Of a stretch of DNA of 64,000 nt, positions 1 to 8,212 are shown one piece after another. The DNA is from SIG565 sp045594065 (lineage in GTDB: Bacteria; Bacillota; Clostridia; Oscillospirales; Acutalibacteraceae), in the NCBI GenBank assembly GCA_045594065.1, contig JAZNXU010000036.1:33550-97549 (forward strand), given 5' to 3'. The position numbers and the translations under genes were made by a program. The number at the start of each line of letters is the position of its first letter. Position 1 is the first letter of the stretch. The notes below the pieces were generated by a model. That model saw nothing but the letters and a program-made list of their open reading frames with translations. It made no database searches and was not told the DNA's origin.

Positions 1-567
1 AAGAATAGCTCTACCTAAAATATGTCGGGTATCTACCATACCGTCATTACCTAGTGTTGACTTGCGGCTGTCGGAAGAATCGTTGCGATTATCACCTAAA
101 ACGAAAACATGCCCTTCCGGTACAATTTTTGGGAACTCAACATCCCCCTTATTATTGGTGGGCGTATAAGTATAATCCTCTTTAAGTTCAACACCGTCAA
201 CACTTACAATGCCACTTTCAAAGTTAATATCTACAACCTGACCCTCGGTTGCAATTACACGCTTAATAATGCAGGTTTCACTGCTTTTAAAATTAGTGCT
301 GTTATCTGAATTGCGTGAAATTACAACAATATCTCCACGCTTTGGAGTATAGCTTATATTGGAGATTATTATTCTCTCTCCATCGTGTAAGGTATCGAGC
401 ATTGAATCACCGCTGATAGTTACTACCTTGAACACAAAAGTGAATAATATAATTACAACCGCGACGCTTGCCACAATAATTTCGAGCCAATCGAAAATCT
501 CTTTTTTACCTTGCGAATTTTTCTTTTTAAGCTCTATGGTTTCGGTAATAACCTCTGTATTATCCAC
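1..567 (-). CDS. lepB: Signal peptidase I, partial (C-terminus cut by window edge)
   Basis: Type I signal peptidase, which cleaves signal peptides from secreted proteins at the outer face of the membrane. I read it from a GTG at 567, preceded by AGGTGGG. The 189 visible codons show a charged cytoplasmic N-terminus and a single membrane helix at about residues 29-46. The catalytic serine lies in SGDSML (Ser55), the catalytic lysine in IIKRVIA (Lys102), and the family box GDNR..SSDSR is present. The 3' end runs off the window. It lies 62 bp downstream of rplS, separated by a terminator-like hairpin, so it may be expressed by read-through or from a promoter I did not find. Identification is firm from the catalytic motifs. 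Confidence 0.93.
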   Translation of the reverse strand, partial: MDNTEVITETIELKKKNSQGKKEIFDWLEIIVASVAVVIILFTFVFKVVTISGDSMLDTLHDGERIIISNISYTPKRGDIVVISRNSDNSTNFKSSETCIIKRVIATEGQVVDINFESGIVSVDGVELKEDYTYTPTNNKGDVEFPKIVPEGHVFVLGDNRNDSSDSRKSTLGNDGMVDTRHILGRAIL

Positions 568-582
568 AACTTTTCCCACCTT

Positions 583-623
583 TCAAAAAAAGCAAAAAGG
601 GGACATTTAAAAACGTCCCCTTT
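583..623 (-). terminator. Intrinsic terminator between rplS and lepB
   Basis: A 9-bp stem (596-604 paired with 615-623) is followed on the minus strand by TTGCTTTTTTT. It ends the rplS transcript just before the lepB ribosome binding site, so it may act as an attenuating terminator. Confidence 0.75.
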
Positions 624-629
624 AATTTC

Positions 630-974
630 TTAGCCGATAAGCTCTTTAACTTTTGCTGCCTTACCAACTCTGTCACGAAGATAATAAAGCTTAGCACGGC
701 GAATTTTACCGTTTCTAACAAGCTCTACCTTTGCAACATTCGGTGAATGTACGGGGAAAACTCTTTCCACACCTACACCGTAAGAAAGTCTTCTTACTGT
801 AAAGGTTTCAGCAATGCCGCTGTTGTTGCGTGCAATAACTGTACCCTCAAAAACCTGAATTCTTTCTCTCTCGCCCTCGCGAATTTTTACATGAACGCGA
901 ACTGTGCTACCAATTTTAATTTCCGGAGCATCAGCTTTAAGCATTCCTGCTGTTAAATTTTTTACAGCATCCAT
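630..974 (-). CDS. rplS: Ribosomal protein L19
   Basis: Large-subunit protein bL19 at the 30S/50S interface. The 114 aa are full length for the family and include the conserved RIQVFEG and RRAKLYYLRDR segments. The start ATG at 974 follows AAGGAGG. In many Firmicutes rplS directly follows trmD, but here trmD lies about 20 kb away and rplS is followed by lepB. A structured leader precedes it and a terminator follows. Confidence 0.98.
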   Translation of the reverse strand: MDAVKNLTAGMLKADAPEIKIGSTVRVHVKIREGERERIQVFEGTVIARNNSGIAETFTVRRLSYGVGVERVFPVHSPNVAKVELVRNGKIRRAKLYYLRDRVGKAAKVKELIG

Positions 975-984
975 CTTTTTTCCT

Positions 985-1085
985 CCTTAAGACTTTTCAG
1001 ATGTTCATGCAATCGTGTTACAGAGGACCATCCGCTTCAATGTCGAATTTTCGGCATTAAACCCACTTGTAAGGACCAAGTGAAA
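985..1085 (-). promoter_or_regulatory. Possible L19 autoregulatory leader
   Basis: The untranslated stretch upstream of rplS contains, in minus-strand sense, a CACTTG...CAAGTG hairpin and a GCCGAA...TTCGAC imperfect hairpin. GGTCC occurs in the first loop and again further on. Low-GC Gram-positives are known to carry a short L19 leader RNA at this position. Assignment rests on position and hairpins only, because I could not compare it with the family consensus. Confidence 0.35.
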
Positions 1086-1131
1086 TCAAATGCTAAAGTA
1101 TAATAACACATTCCGCAGAAAAAATCAAGTA

Positions 1132-2463
1132 TTATTTTGTAAGAGTTCCGCCATTTGTTTTAAATACCAAAAAAATATCCTCTTCAGCTAATGTTTCGGC
1201 ATTAATATATACAAGAATTTCCCTATCATCTTTAGATTTACAAAGGAATTCATAGCAGAGTTTTTCATATCCGCCCGATGTAGGTATTAAGGCGGTAGCG
1301 GTGCTTTTAATTATAAGTGTACTGTCTATTAGAGCTTGCGCCTCTTCCAAAGTATGAATAGGCTCATTAATTTCGCGCTCCTTATGATTTGTTATATATC
1401 CTCTCGCATCGAAAAAGACAATATCACCATTCGACATATCAACTCCAACCTTAACTAAGTCAGTATAACAAATTACACCATTTTCAATGAGAGCAAAATT
1501 CACAACACAGGTACCGTTATCAGTAAAATAATAGTTTGGCAGAAAATTATCCTCATTATATACTTCGGATATAAATTTTTCCGCCCTCTTTTTCGCCTGC
1601 TGATAGGTAAGTGTTGGCTCCTCACCTACATTGTATTTTCTAAAGCTTATCAGATAACCGCCGTTGATGCTTACCGATACTACACCCTCACCATAAACAA
1701 AATTAAAAGCTGATATTTTGCCGTTGTCGTAATTATCAAGAGAAATTTCCTGTGTAGGAATATCGAGCGCGTTCGCCGCAATTGTTTTTGCAGTCTGCTC
1801 GTCAATAGCCTCTGAGTTTTCGATTAAATACGATGACCCTGAAGAAATATAATCCGAATAAGGTCCGTCATAAAGCAAGGTTGGGTAATCTATAATAGAC
1901 TCATCGAGCACATTAAGCGATTGCATAAAAATATCTGTGCCTACTGTATCATCCATACTTTGATTTAGCATTTCGCTCCAATATCCAATACTTTCAATGC
2001 TAATTTGCATCTCGGTAAAGCTGCTCGACATATCTTTGGCTAAATTTGATAAAACAGTAATATTTTCCTTTTCAGCTTCACTTATTTGCCCACCATCCAC
2101 CACCTTTTGGGCTAAAAAGACGGTGTAGTTACCTACTTGTGAGAAAAACTTGTTCACATTCGCATATGCCAATTCTCCGGTAGGAAGCTGAGAAAATGCC
2201 TGCTTGGCAATTTTGGCCTCGGTATAAATATCGGTAGCAATCTGCGATATTTGCCCCGCTGAAGTTACAAACGGAAGTTTAGCTAAGGCTACATTAATTT
2301 TGTTAAGACTTGCATTCATCTCTTCAAACGAACGCGAATATGTGTAGCGTATTTCATTCTGATATGTTTTAGAGAGTTCATAATACTTTAAGCAAAATAC
2401 AGTAGCCGTTATAAGCAAAGCGAGCAAATAGGCTATAATTCTTATAAATGTTCTTTTCTTCAT
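1132..2463 (-). CDS. ypeB: Germination protein YpeB
   Basis: YpeB-like spore protein; in Bacillus it stabilises the cortex-lytic enzyme SleB in the spore. The 443 aa comprise an N-terminal membrane anchor (about residues 5-25), a helical middle and C-terminal PepSY-like repeats, with YLISFRKYNVGEEPTLT and the C-terminal repeat visible. I chose the ATG at 2463, which follows GGAAAGG with about 10 nt spacing. An upstream in-frame TTG at 2496 has no ribosome binding site. sleB, usually adjacent, is not in this window. Divergent from iscS. Confidence 0.85.
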   Translation of the reverse strand: MKKRTFIRIIAYLLALLITATVFCLKYYELSKTYQNEIRYTYSRSFEEMNASLNKINVALAKLPFVTSAGQISQIATDIYTEAKIAKQAFSQLPTGELAYANVNKFFSQVGNYTVFLAQKVVDGGQISEAEKENITVLSNLAKDMSSSFTEMQISIESIGYWSEMLNQSMDDTVGTDIFMQSLNVLDESIIDYPTLLYDGPYSDYISSGSSYLIENSEAIDEQTAKTIAANALDIPTQEISLDNYDNGKISAFNFVYGEGVVSVSINGGYLISFRKYNVGEEPTLTYQQAKKRAEKFISEVYNEDNFLPNYYFTDNGTCVVNFALIENGVICYTDLVKVGVDMSNGDIVFFDARGYITNHKEREINEPIHTLEEAQALIDSTLIIKSTATALIPTSGGYEKLCYEFLCKSKDDREILVYINAETLAEEDIFLVFKTNGGTLTK

Positions 2464-2543
2464 AAAATCACTGCCTTTCCAAAATATAATTCCCAAAAAA
2501 CGCTGTTATATAAAAATTTAACAAATATATATAAAATTAACAG

Positions 2544-2572
2544 TTGTTTATATTGAGATAATATAGTATAAT
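2544..2572 (+). promoter_or_regulatory. Sigma-A-type promoter of the iscS-thiI operon
   Basis: TTGTTT at 2544-2549, a 17-bp spacer and a consensus TATAAT at 2567-2572 lie 30 bp before the iscS start. The -35 is imperfect. Confidence 0.6.
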
Positions 2573-2601
2573 AATTAAGTTAAAAGTCGAGGTGTGTTTT
2601 T

Positions 2602-3741
2602 TTGGAGCCGATGATATATTTAGATAACAGTGCAACTACTAAGCCGTGTCAAACTTCGGTTAATTACATAAATGAATGCTTGAGCGAAAATTGGGGTAAT
2701 CCCTCTTCGCTCCACACAGTCGGTATATCGGCTGAGGAGCTTTTAATAAAAGCAAGACGCAAAGCTGCTAACCTTATCGGCGCTCAGGAGAATGAAATAT
2801 TTTTTACAAGCAGCGGCACCGAAGCTAACAACATTGCTGTTTTAGGTACCGCAGCGAAGCTTAACAAACGCGGAAACAGAATAGTTACCACCGAAATAGA
2901 GCACCCCTCTGTTAAGGAAGCCATCGATTATTTAGAAACACTTGGCTTTGAAGTCGTACGCCTTAAGCCAGATTCGCGCGGTGTAGTGTCCGATAAGGAT
3001 ATTTCAAACGCGATAAATGAAAAAACTATACTTGTAAGCATAATGCTTGTAAACAACGAATTGGGGGCAATTCAGCCAGTGGCTGTGGCAGCTGATGCTA
3101 TTAAAAGAATCTCCTCACCTGCCCTACTGCATTGCGATGCCGTACAAGCATTTGGTAAATTGCCGATTGATGTGAATAAACTCGGTGTAGACCTTCTTAC
3201 TGTCAGCGGTCATAAAATACACGGACCTAAAGGTGTTGGTTTCCTTTATAAGAAAAAAGGTGCAAATATTATATCCCCTGTTTTCGGTGGCGGTCAGGAA
3301 AACGGAGTACGTTCAGGAACACAGCCAATGCCTGCCATTGCCGGAATGCTGGGGGCCATGGAAGAACTCCCAGATCCAACTTCACAACTATCTGACCAAA
3401 AAAAGCTTTGGCAATATGCCGTCAATAAGCTTTCTGCCACTAATCTTGTCACGCTCAACTCTAACGAAGATTGTCTACCCTATATTTTAAATATTTCGGT
3501 AAATGGCTATAAATCTGAAACAATACTTCATTTCCTTGAATCGAAAAATATTTTTGTTTCAAGCGGAAGTGCTTGTGCTAAAGGCAAAAAAAGCTATGTC
3601 TTGGAAAGTGTCGGAATGAATTCAAAGCAAATTGATTCTTCAATTCGCCTTAGCTTCAGCCGCTTTAACACTAAAGATGATATAGATAACTTATGCACCG
3701 CCATAACTGATGCGTGCAAATTTCTCCGAAAGGCATACTGA
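2602..3741 (+). CDS. iscS: Cysteine desulfurase (IscS/NifS family)
   Basis: PLP enzyme that releases sulfur from cysteine as an enzyme-bound persulfide. The PLP lysine is Lys205 in SGHKIHGPKG and the catalytic cysteine is Cys325 in SSGSACAKG, so this is the NifS/IscS group. I take the TTG at 2602 as start because GAGGTG lies 8 nt upstream; the ATG at 2611 is an alternative. The immediately following thiI suggests that it supplies sulfur for tRNA 4-thiouridine, as NifZ does in Bacillus subtilis. Confidence 0.93.
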   Translation: MEPMIYLDNSATTKPCQTSVNYINECLSENWGNPSSLHTVGISAEELLIKARRKAANLIGAQENEIFFTSSGTEANNIAVLGTAAKLNKRGNRIVTTEIEHPSVKEAIDYLETLGFEVVRLKPDSRGVVSDKDISNAINEKTILVSIMLVNNELGAIQPVAVAADAIKRISSPALLHCDAVQAFGKLPIDVNKLGVDLLTVSGHKIHGPKGVGFLYKKKGANIISPVFGGGQENGVRSGTQPMPAIAGMLGAMEELPDPTSQLSDQKKLWQYAVNKLSATNLVTLNSNEDCLPYILNISVNGYKSETILHFLESKNIFVSSGSACAKGKKSYVLESVGMNSKQIDSSIRLSFSRFNTKDDIDNLCTAITDACKFLRKAY

Positions 3742-3742
3742 T

Positions 3743-4918
3743 ATGAAAGAAATTATTTTAATAAAAAACGGTGAGTTAGTGCTTAAAGGGCTCAATCGCA
3801 ATAATTTTGAAGATATACTTGTTAAAAACATCAAAAAAAGCTTATCTGAGCTTGGTAAGTTTTCCGTCAAAAAAGCTCAATCAACTATTTATATTGAGCC
3901 TGCAAGTGACGACTTTAATATCAATACCGCCCTTAATAAAATTGGCAAGATTTTTGGCATAGCGGCATATTCAAGAGCCTGCGTGTGCGAAAAGGACATT
4001 AATGATATACTCAGCAAATCCGCTCCATATCTTTCAGAAAGCCTTAGTAACGCTAAAACCTTTAAGGTTGAAGCTAAGCGTTCAGATAAAAAGTTCCCAC
4101 TTAAATCACCTGAAATCTGTATGGAGGTTGGCGGGCATCTGTTAAAGCATTTTCCACATTTAAAGGTTGATGTACATAACCCTGAGGTCACCGTTTATGT
4201 TGAAATTCGCGACTTCAATGCTTATATTCGCGCCGGTCAGATATCGGGTGCCGGAGGACTTCCTGTAGGAACTGCCGGAAGAGCAGCTATTTTAATTTCC
4301 GGCGGTATTGACAGCCCCGTAGCGGCATGGACTATGGCTAAACGCGGGCTTGAGCTCAACGCAATACACTTTGCAAGTCCGCCATATACCAGCCCTAGAG
4401 CAGAGCTTAAAGTAAGGAATCTGCTTGAAAAGGTATCTCTTTACAGTGGAACCATTCGTTTGGGAGTTGTACCTTTTACCGAAATTCAACAGGAAATTGC
4501 CGATAAATGCCCCGAAGATTTCTTCACGCTTATAATGCGACGAATGATGATGCGCATTTCCGCAAGACTTGCCCGTGAGCGCAACTGCTTGGCTTTAATT
4601 ACAGGTGAGAGCCTCGGTCAGGTGGCTAGCCAGACTCTTCCCGCTCTTGCGGTTACCGATGCTGTATGTAATATGCCCACACTTCGTCCGCTTATCGGTA
4701 TGGACAAGGAAGAAATCGTAGAAATCTCGCGAAAGATAGATACATTTGAGATTTCAATTCAGCCTTTTGAGGATTGCTGTACGGTATTCACTCCGCGCCA
4801 TCCGAAAACCCGCCCAACCATTGAGCAGTGCCTAGCGGCTGAAGAGAACTTAGACATCGAAGCATTGGTTAACAACGCCGTAGCAGGTACGGTATATTCC
4901 TATATCGGTCAGGAGTGA
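3743..4918 (+). CDS. thiI: tRNA 4-thiouridine synthetase ThiI
   Basis: Transfers sulfur to U8 of tRNA. It has an N-terminal ferredoxin-like and THUMP region (about 1-165) followed by an ATP pyrophosphatase domain with PP-loop SGGIDSP at 186-192. It ends without the rhodanese domain found in enterobacterial ThiI, as in B. subtilis. At 391 aa it is normal for this short form. The ATG at 3743 begins one base after the iscS stop, with GAAAGG upstream. It overlaps the ribosome binding site of the next gene, so the genes form an operon. Confidence 0.95.
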   Translation: MKEIILIKNGELVLKGLNRNNFEDILVKNIKKSLSELGKFSVKKAQSTIYIEPASDDFNINTALNKIGKIFGIAAYSRACVCEKDINDILSKSAPYLSESLSNAKTFKVEAKRSDKKFPLKSPEICMEVGGHLLKHFPHLKVDVHNPEVTVYVEIRDFNAYIRAGQISGAGGLPVGTAGRAAILISGGIDSPVAAWTMAKRGLELNAIHFASPPYTSPRAELKVRNLLEKVSLYSGTIRLGVVPFTEIQQEIADKCPEDFFTLIMRRMMMRISARLARERNCLALITGESLGQVASQTLPALAVTDAVCNMPTLRPLIGMDKEEIVEISRKIDTFEISIQPFEDCCTVFTPRHPKTRPTIEQCLAAEENLDIEALVNNAVAGTVYSYIGQE

Positions 4919-4922
4919 TATA

Positions 4923-7214
4923 TTGAAAAGCGCTCTAATTACTAACAAGAATAAACAAGATTCTTATTCTTATATTTTAGATTTACTGTTAAAGTCACTT
5001 AAATGCGAATTAACGGTTATTTCCTGTAGTCCCTCAGAGCTTAGAAATACAGTTAAAAAAGCTTTAAGGGGATACGATACCGTAATTATCAGCGGTGACT
5101 TTTTAAATAATAAAGCACTTGATGTGCTACATCGTGATATTCTCAAAAACGCAGAAACCTTTTCTGACGAGAGCGGAAAGGTTATTGGAGAATATACTGT
5201 TTTTAAAGAAACCACAATTGCAGTTATTCCATTAGAGCCCGAGCAGGCTGAAAAGTTTATTTACACGAATTTTAATTCCGTAGGCATTAGCTATGGCTTC
5301 CAGCACTTCCTTACAGCTACAATAAATGTGGCTTCTAAAGATATTCGTAATATCGAGCAGACCATTAGTGAATTATTAACGACCGAGAATCCAACTGTTA
5401 CGGTAAAACAAAATAAACTCTATTCTGAAGTAACCGTTACTGCCTTTGGAAATTCCAAGGCTGCTACAAAGGAATTGCTTGATAATACTGTAAGCAAAAT
5501 TTCTTTATTACTTGGAGATGATTTATTCTCTCTTAATAACCCGCATATTGAAAAAATTGTAGTCGATTTACTTTTGAAAAATAATCTGAAAATTGCTACA
5601 GCTGAATCCTGCACAGGAGGATTAATGTCAGAAATGATTACGGCAGTGCCGAATTCCTCAGCAGTGTTTGAGATAGGTATAACTTCTTATTCAAATCGTA
5701 TAAAACAATATGCCCTCTCCGTACCTAAGGACACTCTTACTAATTTTGGCGCTGTCAGCAAGCAAACTGCCGCTGCAATGGCTGCAGGAGTTAAGAATTT
5801 AAGCGGAGCAGATTTCGGTATCGGTATAACCGGAGTAGCGGGACCCTCCTCAAGCGAAGGCAAGCCTGTAGGTACTGTTTATATAGCCCTTTGTGACGGA
5901 AAGTATTATTGGGTACGTAAGCTTTCCCTTTCCCCTTTTTCTTCGCGTGAAGAGGTAAGACAAGCAGCCTGCTTTACCGCTTTTGACCTAGCTCGTCGTT
6001 ATATTGAATGCAAGCCCGCCATACTTCCGGAATATTCTATAGATGCAGATAATATTAATTGCTTGTACGAACAACCGCACTTTATAAATTCGAGTCTGCT
6101 GTTTATGAGAAGTAACCTTAGCGAATATTTAAAGCAAGAAGAAACTCGTGAAAACAGTGTTGAAGAATTTATTACAGGTGCTCCGTTTGCAGACGGCACA
6201 ACCTCTAGTGCTTCGCTTGAAAAGCTTCGCAAGAAAGTTTTAAAGGAGCATCGTGTTAAATTTAGATTCAAAATGCCCGATGTAAAAGCCGTCTTTAAGG
6301 ACTTTCTTAACAGACTGTATACAACCACCGATTTAAAAGGCTTCCTACTCACCTACTTCTATAAAGCCGCTACGCTGATACTTATCTCATCAGTGATAAT
6401 GGTTTCTGTATTGGCGATTGATATCTTCACTAAGGATATACAAAACACTCGGTCGATCGAAAAAGCGCGTTCTTTATGGACTAATTCTAATGCTTTAACA
6501 TCTAATGGCATCTATCAGGATTTTGAAGAAATTCATAAGCTAAATCCACAAATCCACGGTTGGATATCTATTAATAATACCGCGATTAATAATCCCATTT
6601 GCGGCTACCGCAGTGATAATTATTATCAAAATCACAACTATCTTAACAAGCTAAGCGAATATGGCTCTCTATATTTTGCCAGCGACACAAACGAAAGCAA
6701 CCAAAACACAATAATTTACGGAAACAATCCGAATGACGGTTCAATGTTTGCCGACCTGATTAAATACAGAGATACCAATTTTGCAAAAGAATCACAAATT
6801 ATTGAATTTTCAACACTTAATAACAAGGGTAAATATCAGATTTTTGCGGTTATTACCGCAACCTCAAACCCCGCTCACGATACCGAAAATGCTTATTTTG
6901 ATTATGAAAGAACTAGTTTCGTCGATGAAAGTGATTTTAATATGTGGCTAAGCGAGGCAAGGCTCAGAAGTTTATATGACTGCTCACTGCCTGTAACCTA
7001 CGGTGACCATTTACTGACCCTTGTTACCGATTCGGGCGATTTTTCCTCAGCAAAGCTCATAGTAATAGCGCGAAAGGTTGATGATGAAAGTTCAATTAGT
7101 GAATTTCCCCTTAAGGTTAATTCTGCGCCAAGATTCCCCGCGGTCTGGTACAAATTGCATAATTTAGAAAACCCCTACAACTTTCTGCCCGATATCATTT
7201 CCGGCAACTATTAA
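4923..7214 (+). CDS. CinA/PncC-type protein fused to a catalytically dead sortase B-like domain
   Basis: A 763-aa chimeric membrane protein. Residues about 1-200 look like a degenerate CinA N-terminal (molybdopterin-binding-like) region. Residues about 205-360 are a CinA C-terminal / NMN deamidase (PncC) domain with AESCTGG at 227-233 and GVAGPSS plus KPVGTVYIA, apparently intact. A basic linker precedes one membrane helix at about 483-503. Residues about 530-740 align with class B sortases (HGWISIN, DNYYQNHNY, GSLYF, DGSMFADL). The sortase catalytic His is Asn601 (YGN for YGH), the Cys is Asp703 (TLVTD for TLSTC) and the Arg is Lys711. Predicted topology puts the PncC domain inside and the pseudosortase outside. 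TTG start after CAGGAG, inside the end of thiI. Function unknown; the domain reading is by eye. Confidence 0.8.
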   Translation: MKSALITNKNKQDSYSYILDLLLKSLKCELTVISCSPSELRNTVKKALRGYDTVIISGDFLNNKALDVLHRDILKNAETFSDESGKVIGEYTVFKETTIAVIPLEPEQAEKFIYTNFNSVGISYGFQHFLTATINVASKDIRNIEQTISELLTTENPTVTVKQNKLYSEVTVTAFGNSKAATKELLDNTVSKISLLLGDDLFSLNNPHIEKIVVDLLLKNNLKIATAESCTGGLMSEMITAVPNSSAVFEIGITSYSNRIKQYALSVPKDTLTNFGAVSKQTAAAMAAGVKNLSGADFGIGITGVAGPSSSEGKPVGTVYIALCDGKYYWVRKLSLSPFSSREEVRQAACFTAFDLARRYIECKPAILPEYSIDADNINCLYEQPHFINSSLLFMRSNLSEYLKQEETRENSVEEFITGAPFADGTTSSASLEKLRKKVLKEHRVKFRFKMPDVKAVFKDFLNRLYTTTDLKGFLLTYFYKAATLILISSVIMVSVLAIDIFTKDIQNTRSIEKARSLWTNSNALTSNGIYQDFEEIHKLNPQIHGWISINNTAINNPICGYRSDNYYQNHNYLNKLSEYGSLYFASDTNESNQNTIIYGNNPNDGSMFADLIKYRDTNFAKESQIIEFSTLNNKGKYQIFAVITATSNPAHDTENAYFDYERTSFVDESDFNMWLSEARLRSLYDCSLPVTYGDHLLTLVTDSGDFSSAKLIVIARKVDDESSISEFPLKVNSAPRFPAVWYKLHNLENPYNFLPDIISGNY

Positions 7215-7231
7215 TTTTTTGAGGTATGAAT

Positions 7232-8185
7232 ATGGTAAACAGCATTAAAACTGAAATAATTTATTATGGATTGCCCACCGACTTTGAGTTTGAGTTTAAT
7301 CTTTGCGGTTGCTGCCAAATGCGCTTGCTGACCGATGTAGTCAACGACGATACAGCACTGCTTAAAGCTTTACAAAGAAGTATCACACGCAGCAGGGTTA
7401 TAATAATTGTCGGCAAGGTTACCGGAGAAGCTAACACTATAAGCCTTATTTCCAAAGTTATTGGATATGATTGCGAAGAGATTAATACCGATATTTTCGA
7501 AGTAAAATCTGATGAGAAAATAACACTTATCAAAAATTCTGTACCTCTCATAACAAACGGCGGTATTTTCGGAGGATGCATTATCGAAAGCGGTCCGCAG
7601 TCAATGATTTTCTTAAGCGATGATAAAAAAGTTCGTAAGGAGATTATGAATTCTCTCGTTCACCCATATTTAGCTGATTTAAGCAAATATCCTGTACAGG
7701 CTGCCAATTCAGAACCTAGCGACAGCATTAAAGAGACTACGCAGGAGTTTCTTGAGGAAATCGCCGAAGAAATTGTTCCCGACGAAGAGCTCACCGCTGC
7801 AGATGAGATTGACGATGAAATAGTCGAGGAAGAAACACAAGAACAAGAAGTTCCCACCGAGTTCGAAGATTTCCCAACATTCTCAGATACTGCACCTGCC
7901 GAACCTGAGGACGACCCTTACAATATTGATAACTTCCCCTCTTCGATTGAGATTGACGACATTGCTGATTACAATGCTGATAGCACCGATGATGATACCT
8001 ACTTTTCTTCTCACAGAGAAAAAAGTAGCGGAAAAGGGTTAAATATTGCCTCGCTCGTACTTTCTATAATCCTTTTAGTACTGCTCGCATTTATTGTTTA
8101 TGCCTTTATTTATCTACCGCTTAATAGTGGTATCTCAATCACTGAGAATTTTAGTAATGTATTTAGCTTTTTAACTGTCAAATAG
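7232..8185 (+). CDS. CinA-N-like domain protein with acidic linker and C-terminal membrane anchor
   Basis: The 317-aa product has an N-terminal domain (about 1-140) that weakly resembles the CinA/MoaB-like fold: LLKALQRSITRSRVIIIVGKV corresponds to the segment where CinA has its ERSDLVIL strand. An Asp/Glu-rich low-complexity linker (about 150-260) leads to one membrane helix (about 272-295) and a short outside tail. The ATG at 7232 has GAGGT six bases upstream; the ATG at 7226 is too close. It lies 17 bp after the CinA-pseudosortase gene and ends at a strong terminator, so the pair is probably one functional unit. No enzyme motif is visible. Function unknown. Confidence 0.7.
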   Translation: MVNSIKTEIIYYGLPTDFEFEFNLCGCCQMRLLTDVVNDDTALLKALQRSITRSRVIIIVGKVTGEANTISLISKVIGYDCEEINTDIFEVKSDEKITLIKNSVPLITNGGIFGGCIIESGPQSMIFLSDDKKVRKEIMNSLVHPYLADLSKYPVQAANSEPSDSIKETTQEFLEEIAEEIVPDEELTAADEIDDEIVEEETQEQEVPTEFEDFPTFSDTAPAEPEDDPYNIDNFPSSIEIDDIADYNADSTDDDTYFSSHREKSSGKGLNIASLVLSIILLVLLAFIVYAFIYLPLNSGISITENFSNVFSFLTVK

Positions 8186-8212
8186 AAAAAGCCACCAAAC
8201 GGTGGCTTTTTT
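8186..8212. terminator. Bidirectional terminator
   Basis: GCCACC (8191-8196) pairs with GGTGGC (8201-8206), flanked by an A-run on the left and a T-run on the right. It serves the plus-strand iscS operon and the minus-strand amidase gene. Confidence 0.9.

Noticed and set aside
109..610. Two plus-strand frames opposite the start of the window
   Set aside because: They are shadows of the minus-strand signal peptidase gene, which has all catalytic motifs and starts with GTG.
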